Assembly: GCA_036497945.1 (NCBI GenBank)
Contig: DASXIN010000179.1
Coordinates: 4,773 to 68,772, forward strand
DNA: 64,000 nucleotides
Origin: RYN-230 sp036497945
GTDB lineage: Bacteria; Actinomycetota; Actinomycetes; Streptosporangiales; Streptosporangiaceae
Direction: 5' to 3'
The notes under the pieces were generated by a model. It was not told the origin of the DNA. It made no database searches and worked only from the letters and a program-made list of their open reading frames with translations. This document shows positions 15,987 to 24,022 of this stretch, piece after piece. Within the stretch, counting starts at the first letter, position 1; every line of letters starts with the position of its first letter. The translations under genes were made by a program, and so were the position numbers.

Positions 15987-16014
15987 TATAAAACGTTATC
16001 GACAACGATTGACA
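15987..16014. promoter_or_regulatory. LacI-family operator, copy 2 (lacI/importer intergenic)
   Basis: The palindrome CGTTATCGACAACG at 15994-16007 lies within 28 bases identical to 12576-12603. It is 16 bases upstream of the lacI start codon and about 90 bases upstream of the solute-binding gene. It can therefore serve autoregulation and control of the import operon together. Confidence 0.78.
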
Positions 16015-16102
16015 GGTCCGATGTGACGCGCAAAACTCGGCGGCAAGCCCAGGTTGGCCAGGCTCGGCACACTTCAGCCAACGTCGTCAGGAGATAAGCA
16101 CT

Positions 16103-17392
16103 ATGCGCAGCCTCCGGAAGCCTGCCGTTGCCGCCGTGGTCGCGGCGGCGGCGCTCACCCTCGCGGCCTGCGGCAGCAGTGGCGGGACCGCCAGCACATC
16201 AAACAATGGGCAGGTCACCCTCACCTGGTGGACCAACGCCACGACCGGGCAGCTCAAGACCGTCTGGCAGCAGGCGGCGGCCGCTTTCCATAAGGCGCAC
16301 CCCAAGGTGACCATCCAGATCGTGCCCATCCAGAACGAGGCGTTCACCACCAAGGTCCCGGCCGCGCTGGCCTCGAACAACCCGCCGTCCCTCTACCAGC
16401 AGTGGGGCGGCGGCCAGGAAGCCAGCCAGGTCCCGTCGGGCAAGCTGACCAACCTCAGCCCGTATGTGTCCGGCTGGATCGGCCAGCTCGGCGCCGCGGC
16501 CCAGGGCTGGCAGGTCAGCGGCAAGCAGTACGGCGTCCCCTACGACCTGCACACGGTCGGCTTCTGGTACCGCAAGGACCTGTTCGCCAGGGCCGACATC
16601 AACAAGCCGCCAGCCACCGTCCCCGAGCTGGAAGCCGATGTCACCAAGCTGAAGGCGGCCCATATCGTGCCGATCGCGGTGGGCAGCAAGGACAAGTGGC
16701 CAGACGCGTTCTGGTGGGAGTATTTCGCCATCCGGGAGTGCCCCACGGCCACCCTCAAGTCGTCGATGCGAGCCGTCAACCTGTCCAACTCCTGCTTTAC
16801 CAAGGCGAGCAAGGACCTGACCACGTTCATGAACACGCACCCGTTCCAGGCCGGCTTCCTCGGCACCGCCTCCCAGGTCGGCGCGGGCAGCTCGGCGGGC
16901 ATGGTGGCCAACGGCAAGGCCGCGATGGAACTGCAGGGTGACTGGGACCCCGGCGTGATGGCCCCGCTCACCTCGAACAAGAGCATCACCTCCCAGCTCG
17001 GCTGGTTCCCGTTCCCCTCGGTGCCGGGCGGCGCCGGGTCGGCCACCACCGTGCTCGGCGGCGGCGACGGTTTCTCCTGCACCACCGTGGCCCCCGCGGC
17101 GACCTGCGCCGAATTCCTCAAGTACATCGACTCCGCCCCGGTGCAGACCAAGGTGGTCGGGGCCAACGTGGGCCTGCCCGCCAACCCGGCCGCGTCGGCC
17201 GCGCTGACCCCCGCGCAGCAGCAGGTGCTGACGTACAGCCACGCGGCCCCGTACATCCAGACCTACTTCGACATCGCCTTCCCGACCAACGTCGGGCAGG
17301 CCCTCGACGCGGCCATCGCGAACTACTTCGCGGGCCAGGGCAGCGCGCAGTCCATCATCACGGCGGTGAGCCAGGCCAAGTCCCAGCAGTAA
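16103..17392 (+). CDS. ABC sugar transporter substrate-binding lipoprotein
   Basis: This 429-residue family 1 extracellular solute-binding protein has a type II signal peptide with lipobox LAAC (Cys23). The mature fold starts with VTLTWWTNATTGQLKTVWQQ, typical of carbohydrate-binding members. It captures oligosaccharides outside the membrane and delivers them to the two permeases downstream. Its place in a cluster with GH30 and GH3 points to products of GH30 action. ATG 16103 follows GTCAGGAGATAAG. A strong hairpin separates it from the permease genes. Confidence 0.93.
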   Translation: MRSLRKPAVAAVVAAAALTLAACGSSGGTASTSNNGQVTLTWWTNATTGQLKTVWQQAAAAFHKAHPKVTIQIVPIQNEAFTTKVPAALASNNPPSLYQQWGGGQEASQVPSGKLTNLSPYVSGWIGQLGAAAQGWQVSGKQYGVPYDLHTVGFWYRKDLFARADINKPPATVPELEADVTKLKAAHIVPIAVGSKDKWPDAFWWEYFAIRECPTATLKSSMRAVNLSNSCFTKASKDLTTFMNTHPFQAGFLGTASQVGAGSSAGMVANGKAAMELQGDWDPGVMAPLTSNKSITSQLGWFPFPSVPGGAGSATTVLGGGDGFSCTTVAPAATCAEFLKYIDSAPVQTKVVGANVGLPANPAASAALTPAQQQVLTYSHAAPYIQTYFDIAFPTNVGQALDAAIANYFAGQGSAQSIITAVSQAKSQQ

Positions 17393-17409
17393 GCGGTGTG
17401 CCAGTAACG

Positions 17410-17449
17410 GGCGCCCGCCTGGGCCGGGCAGCTGGCCCGGGCGGGCGCC
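17410..17449 (+). terminator. Intra-operon hairpin between binding protein and permease genes
   Basis: Sixteen-base arms with a single G-T type mismatch are separated by an 8-base loop (GGGCAGCT). In sugar ABC operons such hairpins partly terminate transcription or protect the upstream mRNA, so that far more binding protein than permease is made. That role is inferred here. Confidence 0.7.
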
Positions 17450-17488
17450 GCACCGCGCCCGGAACGCCCGGAAGGTGAGGAGGATCTG

Positions 17489-18472
17489 ATGGCGGTCGCC
17501 GGCGACACGGACATCGACATCCAGCCGGGGCCGGTCACCCCGGGCCCTGCGGCCCGGCGCGGCCGCCTCGGCGGGCCCGGGCTGCGCCGCAAAGCGGAGC
17601 TGACCCTGCTGCTCGGCCCGGCCCTGCTGCTGTTCGCCGGGTTCGCGCTACTGCCGATCGTGCTGGCCGCCTACGACGGCATGTACAAGTGGACCGGCTT
17701 CGGGCCACTGGGCAGTTTCGCCGGGCTGTACAACTACCGGCTGGTGCTGGACGACCCGGTGTTCCGGCAGGCGTTCGGCCACAATCTGATCATCGTGGCC
17801 GCGTCGATCCTCATTCAGCTGCCGCTCGGCCTGGGCATGGCGCTGCTGCTGAACCGGCGGATCTGGGGCCGCACCGCGCTGCGCACCCTGGTGTTCGCCC
17901 CGTTCGTGCTGCCCTACGCCACCACCGCGGTGATGTGGCTGCTGCTGCTCCAGCCGGGCGGGTTCGTGGACCAGGTGCTCAAGCTGGCCGGCCTGAGCGG
18001 GCTGACCCAGCTCTGGCTGGCCAACCTGCACCTGGTGATCTACACCATGATCGTGGTGCTGACCTGGCAGTTCTTCGGCTTCGCCATGCTGCTGATGCTG
18101 GCTGGGCTGCAAGGCATCCCGGCCGAACTGCTGGAGGCGGCCGCCCTGGACGGCGCCTCGGCCTGGCGCGCCACCTGGCGGATCACCATCCCGCTGCTCG
18201 GCCCGACGATCAGGATCTGGCTGTTCCTGTCCATCGTCGGCTCGCTCCAGGTATTCGACCAGGTGTGGATCATGACCGGCGGCGGGCCAGCCAACGCATC
18301 CAGCACCATGGCCACCTACCTGGTCCAGCGTGGCTTCCAGAGCAGCGAATTCGGCTACGGCACCGCGGTGGCGGTGATCATGTTCGGCATCTGCTTCATC
18401 TTCGCGCTGCTGTACCAGCGCTTCGTGTTGCGCCGGGACACGGCCGGCGCACTGACCCGGGCCGTGGGGTGA
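17489..18472 (+). CDS. ABC sugar transporter permease, MalF/UgpA type
   Basis: This 327-residue inner-membrane protein has six predicted helices. The first begins near residue 38 (LTLLLGPALLLFAGFALLPIV), after a charged cytosolic N-terminus. The conserved EAA loop reads LLEAAALDGASAWRATWRIT, followed by the IPLLGP turn where the ATPase subunit docks. It pairs with the next gene to form the transport channel. ATG 17489 follows GGTGAGGAGGA. The stop lies 5 bases before the start of the second permease gene. Confidence 0.93.
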   Translation: MAVAGDTDIDIQPGPVTPGPAARRGRLGGPGLRRKAELTLLLGPALLLFAGFALLPIVLAAYDGMYKWTGFGPLGSFAGLYNYRLVLDDPVFRQAFGHNLIIVAASILIQLPLGLGMALLLNRRIWGRTALRTLVFAPFVLPYATTAVMWLLLLQPGGFVDQVLKLAGLSGLTQLWLANLHLVIYTMIVVLTWQFFGFAMLLMLAGLQGIPAELLEAAALDGASAWRATWRITIPLLGPTIRIWLFLSIVGSLQVFDQVWIMTGGGPANASSTMATYLVQRGFQSSEFGYGTAVAVIMFGICFIFALLYQRFVLRRDTAGALTRAVG

Positions 18473-18477
18473 CGCCG

Positions 18478-19365
18478 ATGTCCGCGCTCGCCCAGAGCCG
18501 CCCGGCCGGGCCAGGCACCGCCAGCCGGGCCCCGGCCGGGCGCGGCAAGCTGTCCCCGCTCACCCTGGTCACCTACCTGGCCGGCCTGCTGCTGGTCGGG
18601 GTGACCGTGGTCCCGCTGCTGTTCGTCTTCCTGGACGGCGCCAAGAACAACGCGCAGATCAACTCGTCGGCCACCGGGCTACCGCATCCGTGGGACTGGC
18701 ACAACTACGGCCGCCTGCTCAGCTCGGCCGCGTTCTGGCAGCCGCTGGCCAACAGCGCGGAGGTCGCGATCCTGGTCACCGCGCTGGTCCTGGTGCTCGG
18801 CTCGATGGCCGCGTTCGCGCTGTCCCGGTACTCGTTCCGCGGCCGGGAAGGCCTGTTCCTGGTGTTCGCGATCGGGCTGCTCTGGCCGCTCAACGCGGCC
18901 GCGCTGCCGCTGTACCTGCTGCTGGACAAGCTGGGCCTGGTGGACAACCTGCTCGGCCTGGTGCTCTGCGAGGCGGCTTTCGCGCTGCCGCTCACCGTGG
19001 TCATCCTGCGCCCGTTCATGCGGGAGATCCCCGTCGAGCTGGAAGACGCGGCCGTGGTGGACGGGGCCAGCCGGCTGCAGTTCTTCCTCCGCGTGCTGCT
19101 CCCGCTGTCCCGGCCCGCGCTGGCCACCGTGGCCGTGCTGGCCTTCATCAACAGCTGGAACCAGTACCTGCTCCCGCTGCTGCTGTTCACCAGCACGGGT
19201 CACTACACGCTGCCGCTGGCGGTGGCCAACTTCCAGACCCAGTTCGCCCAGGACACGGCCAGCATCCTGGCCTTCACCGCGCTGTCCATGGTGCCCGCGC
19301 TGGCCTGTTTCGTCTTTGCCCAGCGGCATCTCGTCGGCGGCTTCACCGGCGCGGTCAAGGGCTGA
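18478..19365 (+). CDS. ABC sugar transporter permease, MalG/UgpE type
   Basis: This 295-residue protein has six predicted helices and the EAA loop LEDAAVVDGASRLQFFLRVL, ending in the typical C-terminus VGGFTGAVKG of MalG-type permeases. ATG 18478 is the first good start after the upstream stop; an in-frame GTG at 18469 is possible. No ATP-binding subunit follows, so the importer must use an ATPase encoded elsewhere. That is common in actinomycetes, where one MsiK-type ATPase serves many sugar importers. Confidence 0.93.
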   Translation: MSALAQSRPAGPGTASRAPAGRGKLSPLTLVTYLAGLLLVGVTVVPLLFVFLDGAKNNAQINSSATGLPHPWDWHNYGRLLSSAAFWQPLANSAEVAILVTALVLVLGSMAAFALSRYSFRGREGLFLVFAIGLLWPLNAAALPLYLLLDKLGLVDNLLGLVLCEAAFALPLTVVILRPFMREIPVELEDAAVVDGASRLQFFLRVLLPLSRPALATVAVLAFINSWNQYLLPLLLFTSTGHYTLPLAVANFQTQFAQDTASILAFTALSMVPALACFVFAQRHLVGGFTGAVKG

Positions 19366-19462
19366 CCGCGGGTAGGACGAAAGTCCCGCCCGGTCAGGCC
19401 GATGGTCGCTGAACCCGGTGGCCCGCCACGCGCACACTGGTAGTTGTGGGGGAGGCGGCGCC

Positions 19463-20077
19463 ATGGGGCTGAGCCGGACCGCGGCACCGCGGCCGCCCCG
19501 CGCGCTGTGGCTGCGCGGGTACTGGCCGGACCGCAATCCGCTGCGCCGCACCGCGGACCGGGTCGAGGCGGCCATCATCGCGGCCGCCTTGGTGCTGTTC
19601 CTGGCCGGCGCGCCGCTGCTCGCGCTGTTCGCCTGGCACTGGGCCAACGCCGCCGCGCTCCGCATGCAGCACCGCCAGCAGTCCTCCTGGCATCAGGTCA
19701 GCGCGGTACTGCTGGCCAACGCCCGGCCGGTGGTGGACATCGGGTACGGCGGGGTGCCCGGCTCCGAAGTGCCAGCCCGGTGGACCGCCCCGGACGGGAC
19801 GGCGCGGACCGGTGACGTGCCCGCCCCGGCCAGCACCCGGGCCGGCAGCACGCTGCGCCTCTGGGTGGACGAGTCAGGCGCGCAGACCGGCCCGCCGCTG
19901 CGCGCCCAGCAGGCCGCCGGCCAGGCCGCGCTGGCCAGCGTGCTGGCCCCGTTCGCCCTGGGCACGGTGCTGATCTGTGCCGTCTCGCTGGCCGTCTACA
20001 TCCTGGACCGGCGCCGACTGGCGGCCTGGGCGGCCGACTGGCGGGCCACCGGCCCGCGCTGGAACAGCCACCGCTAA
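19463..20077 (+). CDS. Rv1733c-like membrane protein
   Basis: This 204-residue protein has a basic cytosolic N-terminus containing WLRGYWPDRNPLRRTADRVE, a first membrane helix (about 35-58), an extracellular domain of about 100 residues, and a second helix (about 153-177) followed by a basic tail. The NPLRRxxDRxE entry motif and the two-helix layout match the Rv1733c family. In mycobacteria this is a dormancy-associated membrane antigen without a known activity. ATG 19463 follows GGGGGAGG at 19448-19455. The universal stress gene converges and overlaps its stop by 4 bases. Confidence 0.82.
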   Translation: MGLSRTAAPRPPRALWLRGYWPDRNPLRRTADRVEAAIIAAALVLFLAGAPLLALFAWHWANAAALRMQHRQQSSWHQVSAVLLANARPVVDIGYGGVPGSEVPARWTAPDGTARTGDVPAPASTRAGSTLRLWVDESGAQTGPPLRAQQAAGQAALASVLAPFALGTVLICAVSLAVYILDRRRLAAWAADWRATGPRWNSHR

Positions 20078-20628
20078 GCCGGCACCGGAAGGTCGGTCAT
20101 CGCGTCGCTGACCACGACCACCGGGCACGGTGCGTGCCGCAGGCAGGCCCGGGCCACCGGCCCGATGCCGCCCGGCGCGCACTGGGTCGCGCTGCCCAGC
20201 ACCAGCAGGTCAGCCCCGGCGGCGTGATCGAGCAGCACCCGGGCCGCGAGTCCCTCCGCGACCTGGACCATCACCGGGACCAGCGGGGCTGCGCCGAGCG
20301 CCCCGGCCACGTCGGCCTGCAGCCGGTCGGCCGCGCGGCGATGGTCCTCCGCGCCGACCGGCAGGCAAGTGTGTGAGGCGTACGGTGCCACCCGTTTCGC
20401 CGCGTCTTCCCAGGCGCGCACGACCTGCAAGGCGGATTCCCGCAAGCCTGCTTCACGAACTGCCCAGCGCAGTGCGGCGAGTGAGGCCATCGACCCGTCC
20501 ACTCCCACCACGATGCGCGGCAGCGCCAGATCCTGATTCAGCTCGGCACCCCCTTTGCAGGTCCGTCGGGCGGGCCGGCTCCGGCACGATGACCGCGGCG
20601 TCCTGCTGCCGGAGGTACAGATACCCAA
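20074..20628 (-). CDS. Universal stress protein (UspA family)
   Basis: A single Usp domain, about 145 residues, begins RIVVGVDGS and ends with the nucleotide-binding segment LLVLGSATQCAPGGIGPVARACLRHAPCPVVVV. The usual GxxG-9x-G-S/T pattern is altered at its beginning, so ATP binding is uncertain. The only conventional start in this frame is TTG 20628, which adds about 29 residues without Usp features. A CTG at 20541 with a perfect AAAGGGGG site 7 bases upstream would give a standard-length protein of 155 residues and may be the true start. Usp proteins of this kind often respond to hypoxia or stress in actinomycetes. Confidence 0.85.
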   Translation of the reverse strand: MGICTSGSRTPRSSCRSRPARRTCKGGAELNQDLALPRIVVGVDGSMASLAALRWAVREAGLRESALQVVRAWEDAAKRVAPYASHTCLPVGAEDHRRAADRLQADVAGALGAAPLVPVMVQVAEGLAARVLLDHAAGADLLVLGSATQCAPGGIGPVARACLRHAPCPVVVVSDAMTDLPVPA

Positions 20629-20788
20629 AGCCAGCTCCTCTCACCCACGCGTCCCATCATGGACCGCCGCGTCGCCCCCGACATCACCCGTATGGAGTGC
20701 GGCTCCGGGTTACCGCCGGTGATCAAGGAAACATCAGCCGGCTCAGGCGTTCGGGCCAGCCTGGTCACGCGGCCGGCCGCCGGACGGC

Positions 20789-21724
20789 TCAGCGCCGGAG
20801 AAGTGACATCCGGTCCACCGGCGGGGCCGGCAGTGGCCGCCCGTGATACCCGGATACCTGGCCGAACCGGGTGCTCTGGGTCCAGTCCCGGGCCGCCGTG
20901 ACGATCTCCTCCGGGGTCCGGCCGACGAAGTTCCACCACATCAGCAGCGGCTCGCCGAGCGGCTCGCCGCCGAGCAGCAGCAGCGTGCTGCCCGCCGCGG
21001 CGGCCAGGCTCACCGCATCCCGCCCGGTACCCAGGTAGAGCAGCTGGCCGGGGGACAGCTCGGTGCCGCCCGCCTGGGCCTGCCCGGTCACCGTGAAGAT
21101 CATGTGCTCGTGGGCCGGGTCCAGGCTGAGCCGCCCGCTGGACAGGCCGGCCGCCCGCAGCTGCGCCCCGGTCACCGGGGAGAACACGGTGGCGGGCGAG
21201 CGCACTCCGGCCAGCGTCCCGGCGAACACGGTGACCTCGAACCCGGCCAGCCCGAAGGACGGCAGCTCGCCGTGATGCTCGAACGCCGGGGCCACCGACC
21301 GGTCCGCCCCGGGCAGCGCCAGCCACAGCTGCACGCCGTGCAGCGCCGGGTCATGGTCCTCCGGTGACTCCTCGGAGTGCGCGATGCCGCGGCCGGCCGT
21401 CATCAGGTTCAGCTGGCCGGGCTGGATCAGCTGCTCGCTGCCCAGGCTGTCCCGGTGCAGCACGTTCCCGGCCAGCAGCCAGGTCACCGTCTGCAGCCCG
21501 ATGTGCGGGTGCGGCGGCACCCGCATCCCGGCCACCCCGTCCACCGACATCGGCCCGTAGTGATCCACGAAGCACCAGGCGCCGACGCTGCGCCGCCGCC
21601 GCAGCGGCATCAGCCGCCGCACCTCCAGGTCACCGACCCGGGCCACCCGGGCCTCGGTCAGTTCCGGCTCGGGCGCGCCGTCCGGGGCGTCCGGCACCGT
21701 CACATCCGCGTCGACTGTGCTCAT
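20789..21724 (-). CDS. Pirin family protein
   Basis: This 311-residue bicupin carries the pirin signatures. RRSVGAWCFVDHYGP is followed by PPHPHIGLQTVTWLLAG, with metal-ligand histidines, and HRDSLG. A GRGIAHSEESPE segment precedes the C-terminal cupin. Bacterial pirins are non-heme iron proteins, and some have quercetinase activity. The substrate or partner cannot be inferred. ATG 21724 gives the normal length. The gene has no evident operon partner. Confidence 0.9.
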   Translation of the reverse strand: MSTVDADVTVPDAPDGAPEPELTEARVARVGDLEVRRLMPLRRRRSVGAWCFVDHYGPMSVDGVAGMRVPPHPHIGLQTVTWLLAGNVLHRDSLGSEQLIQPGQLNLMTAGRGIAHSEESPEDHDPALHGVQLWLALPGADRSVAPAFEHHGELPSFGLAGFEVTVFAGTLAGVRSPATVFSPVTGAQLRAAGLSSGRLSLDPAHEHMIFTVTGQAQAGGTELSPGQLLYLGTGRDAVSLAAAAGSTLLLLGGEPLGEPLLMWWNFVGRTPEEIVTAARDWTQSTRFGQVSGYHGRPLPAPPVDRMSLLRR

Positions 21725-21812
21725 GTCCCTATTGTGCGCAACGCCGGCGCCTGCTCACTGCCGTCCGGACCCCGCGGGGTGCCGGGCGGCGCCGGGTCCA
21801 TGAGCCCACGAT

Positions 21813-21938
21813 GTGTGCGTGCATGGCGGTCCGTGGCTGGATGTCGTGCTGCCGCCGGGCACGGAGATTACGCTGACCCTGCGGCTGCGGACCCCGGTCC
21901 GCCCGCCGTCGGTGCGTGCCCCCTGGCGCCCCGCCTGA
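21813..21938 (+). pseudogene. Possible 3' remnant of a lost gene
   Basis: An open frame of 41 codons from GTG 21813 to TGA 21936-21938 contains HGGPWLDVVLPPGTEITLTL, which reads like a structured beta-rich C-terminus and not random GC-rich sequence. An in-frame TGA at 21801 cuts it off upstream. I do not recognise the family. It may be what remains of a larger gene (a glycosidase C-terminus is possible) lost in front of the FAH gene, or a true small protein. Confidence 0.25.
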
Positions 21939-21976
21939 CCGACGGAAGCCCCAGCAGGAAGGACGAGCAGCACTCC

Positions 21977-22828
21977 ATGCGACTCGCGCGAAGCGGACCA
22001 CCTGGCGGTGAGATCCCGGTCGTGGCCGGGGCCGACGGCCGGTGGCATGACCTCCGGCCGGTCACGGCGGACATCGACCCCCGTTTCCTGGCCGGCGACG
22101 GGGTGAGCTGGGCCCGGGCGGCCCTGGATGAAGGCGAGCTGCCGCCGGCCGAGGGACCGGGCCGGTTCGGCCCGCCGCTCGCGCCGACCGGGAAGATCGT
22201 CTGCGTCGGGCTGAACTACTCCGACCATGCGGCCGAGACCGGTGCGGATGCTCCTGCCGAGCCGATCCTGTTCATGAAGGCGCCGGACACGGTGGTCGGC
22301 CCGGCCGACGACGTGCTCATCCCGCGCGGCTCGGTGAAGACCGACTACGAGGTCGAACTGGCCGTGGTGATCGGCCGCGAGGCGGCCTACCTGGACGGCC
22401 CGGAGCAGGCGGCCGGCGTCATCGCCGGCTACGCGATCAGCAACGACGTGTCCGAGCGGACCTTCCAGATCGAGCGCGGCGGGCAGTGGGACAAGGGCAA
22501 GAACTGCGCGACGTTCAACCCGCTGGGCCCGTGGCTGGTGACCGCCGACGCGGTGCCCGACCCGCAGTCGCTCGGCCTGCGGCTGTCGGTGAACGGCGAG
22601 TTGCGCCAGGACAGCAGCACCAGCAAGATGATCTTCGACGTGCGGTACCTGGTCTGGTACATCAGCGCGTTCATGACGCTGTACCCCGGTGATGTGATCA
22701 ACACGGGTACCCCGGCCGGGGTGGCCCTGGGCGATCCGGATCGCCGCCCCTACCTGAAGGCTGGAGACGTGGTCGAGCTGGAAATCGATGGTCTGGGCCG
22801 CCAGCGGCAGCTGCTGCGGGATGCCTGA
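21977..22828 (+). CDS. Fumarylacetoacetate hydrolase (FAH) family enzyme
   Basis: This 283-residue protein has a variable N-terminal part and the FAH catalytic domain (about 72-283). The domain has CVGLNYSDHAAE, then LFMKAPDTVVGP, YEVELAVVIGREA with metal-ligand acids, and GDVINTGTPAGVALG. The QWDKGKNCATFNPLGPW stretch recalls hydrolases of 2,4-diketo-3-deoxy-L-fuconate/rhamnonate and related beta-diketo acids. Such enzymes cleave C-C bonds to pyruvate plus a hydroxy acid. The following SDR gene fits a 4-dehydrogenase that would make the diketo substrate. ATG 21977 follows AGGAAGGACGAG. It is the first gene of a probable operon with the SDR and a 39-residue protein. Confidence 0.9.
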   Translation: MRLARSGPPGGEIPVVAGADGRWHDLRPVTADIDPRFLAGDGVSWARAALDEGELPPAEGPGRFGPPLAPTGKIVCVGLNYSDHAAETGADAPAEPILFMKAPDTVVGPADDVLIPRGSVKTDYEVELAVVIGREAAYLDGPEQAAGVIAGYAISNDVSERTFQIERGGQWDKGKNCATFNPLGPWLVTADAVPDPQSLGLRLSVNGELRQDSSTSKMIFDVRYLVWYISAFMTLYPGDVINTGTPAGVALGDPDRRPYLKAGDVVELEIDGLGRQRQLLRDA

Positions 22829-22829
22829 G

Positions 22830-23591
22830 ATGAGCGAACTGGACGGGCTGCACGCCCTGATCACCGGCGGGGCCTCGGGCATCGGGGCCGCGATGGCCAG
22901 CGCGTTCCACGCGGCCGGCGCGGCCGTGGTGGTGCTCGATGTGGCGGCGGCGCCGCCGGCCGGCCTGCCATCCGGCGCTGGCTACGTATCCGCGGACATC
23001 ACCGACGACGCGGCGGTGCAGGCCGCGGTAGCCGCGGCCGCGGACCAGCTCGGCGGGCTGGACGTGCTGGTCAACAACGCGGGTATCGGCACCCGGGGCG
23101 GCGTCGTGGACAGCACCGACGAGGACTGGCTGCGGGTGCTCAACGTGAACGTGATCGGCACCGCCCGGGTGTCCCGCGCGGCCTGGCCCTACCTGTGCGA
23201 GTCCGCGCACGCCGCGGTGGTGAACACGTCCTCGGTCGCGGCCACCACCGGCCTGCCGCAGCGCGCCGTGTACTCGGCCAGCAAGGGCGCGGTGTCCGCG
23301 CTGACCCGGGCCATGGCGGCCGACGGGCTGGCCGAGGGCATCCGGGTCAACGCGGTCAACCCGGGCACGGCCGACACACCCTGGGTGGCCCGGCTGCTCG
23401 ACGCGGCCGACGACCCGGAGGCGGAGCGGGCCGCGCTGGCCGCCCGGCAGCCGCACGGCCGGCTGGTCACCGCGGACGAGGTGGCCCAGGTCGTGGTGTA
23501 CCTGGCGTCGCCCCGGGCGGGCTCGACCACCGGCGCCGAGTTCGCGGTGGACGGCGGCCTGTCCCACCTGCGCCCGCGGCCCCGCTCATGA
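22830..23591 (+). CDS. Short-chain dehydrogenase/reductase
   Basis: This 253-residue classical SDR has the nucleotide-binding motif ITGGASGIG near residue 12, the acidic Asp (VVVLDV) favouring NAD(H), the NNAGIG motif, the catalytic Ser of NTSSVAA, and YSASKGA with Tyr and Lys. It ends with the TTGAEFAVDGGLS signature. It probably oxidises a hydroxyl of a deoxy-sugar acid to the diketo form cleaved by the FAH enzyme, an inference from the gene pair. ATG 22830 begins 1 base after the FAH stop; ATG 22821, overlapping it, is an alternative. Confidence 0.9.
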   Translation: MSELDGLHALITGGASGIGAAMASAFHAAGAAVVVLDVAAAPPAGLPSGAGYVSADITDDAAVQAAVAAAADQLGGLDVLVNNAGIGTRGGVVDSTDEDWLRVLNVNVIGTARVSRAAWPYLCESAHAAVVNTSSVAATTGLPQRAVYSASKGAVSALTRAMAADGLAEGIRVNAVNPGTADTPWVARLLDAADDPEAERAALAARQPHGRLVTADEVAQVVVYLASPRAGSTTGAEFAVDGGLSHLRPRPRS

Positions 23592-23707
23592 CCGGCGACG
23601 GGCGCGATACTCCCTTCCTCCTACCGCAACGGCGGGTGCGGCAGACGGCCGTCGCGCTGACCCAGGCCGAGTTCGAGCAGCACAAGGCCCGCATCCTCAA
23701 CGGCTGA
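23588..23707 (+). CDS. 39-residue SHOCT-like small protein
   Basis: The frame starts at ATG 23588, whose TGA neighbour is the SDR stop (ATGA overlap), and runs 39 codons to TGA 23705-23707. The last 16 residues, LTQAEFEQHKARILNG, match the short C-terminal (SHOCT) pattern of an L-T-x-x-E-F-x-x-x-K-A-x-[IL]-L helix. In larger proteins that pattern mediates oligomerisation. The first half is basic (PQRRVRQT). The coupled start and clear motif argue that it is translated. It may bind or scaffold one of the neighbouring enzymes, but this is untested. Confidence 0.6.
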   Translation: MTGDGRDTPFLLPQRRVRQTAVALTQAEFEQHKARILNG

Positions 23708-24022
23708 CCCACCTATCCCGCTAGCCGCACCAGTAACGTCCTTGGCGGTCACAACTTTCACTTGTCACCCGGGAGTGCGGAGTTTTGTCCCTTTTGCCGG
23801 GGTCGGCCGCACCGGAGGGGTGAAAAGAAGCTGGCCAACCACTCCTGCTCTCGATCAGGCGCCGCGCAGTTGGCCGGATGCCGTCCCGGCCGTGGTCGGG
23901 GGCCATGGCCCCGGGCAGGTCCCCCGCCGATGCCCTGATGAGCTATTTATCTGATGAATGATGACTTTCATCAGATGAATCTTGCCGGGGTGAGGAAGGC
24001 GGGCGTATGCTTTCGCACCGAG
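23708..24022. other. Intergenic region before the GntR regulator gene
   Basis: The 315 bases contain the palindrome GGGGCCATGGCCCC at 23899-23912, which may help end transcription of the FAH-SDR unit, and the inverted repeat at 23949-23976. I see no gene in it. Confidence 0.5.
23949..23976. promoter_or_regulatory. Candidate GntR/FCD operator: 10-bp perfect inverted repeat
   Basis: ATCTGATGAA at 23949-23958 and its exact complement TTCATCAGAT at 23967-23976 are separated by 8 bases. The element lies just upstream of the GntR gene. Such a palindrome is the expected binding site of a dimeric FCD-type regulator, most simply the protein encoded immediately downstream. Confidence 0.72.
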
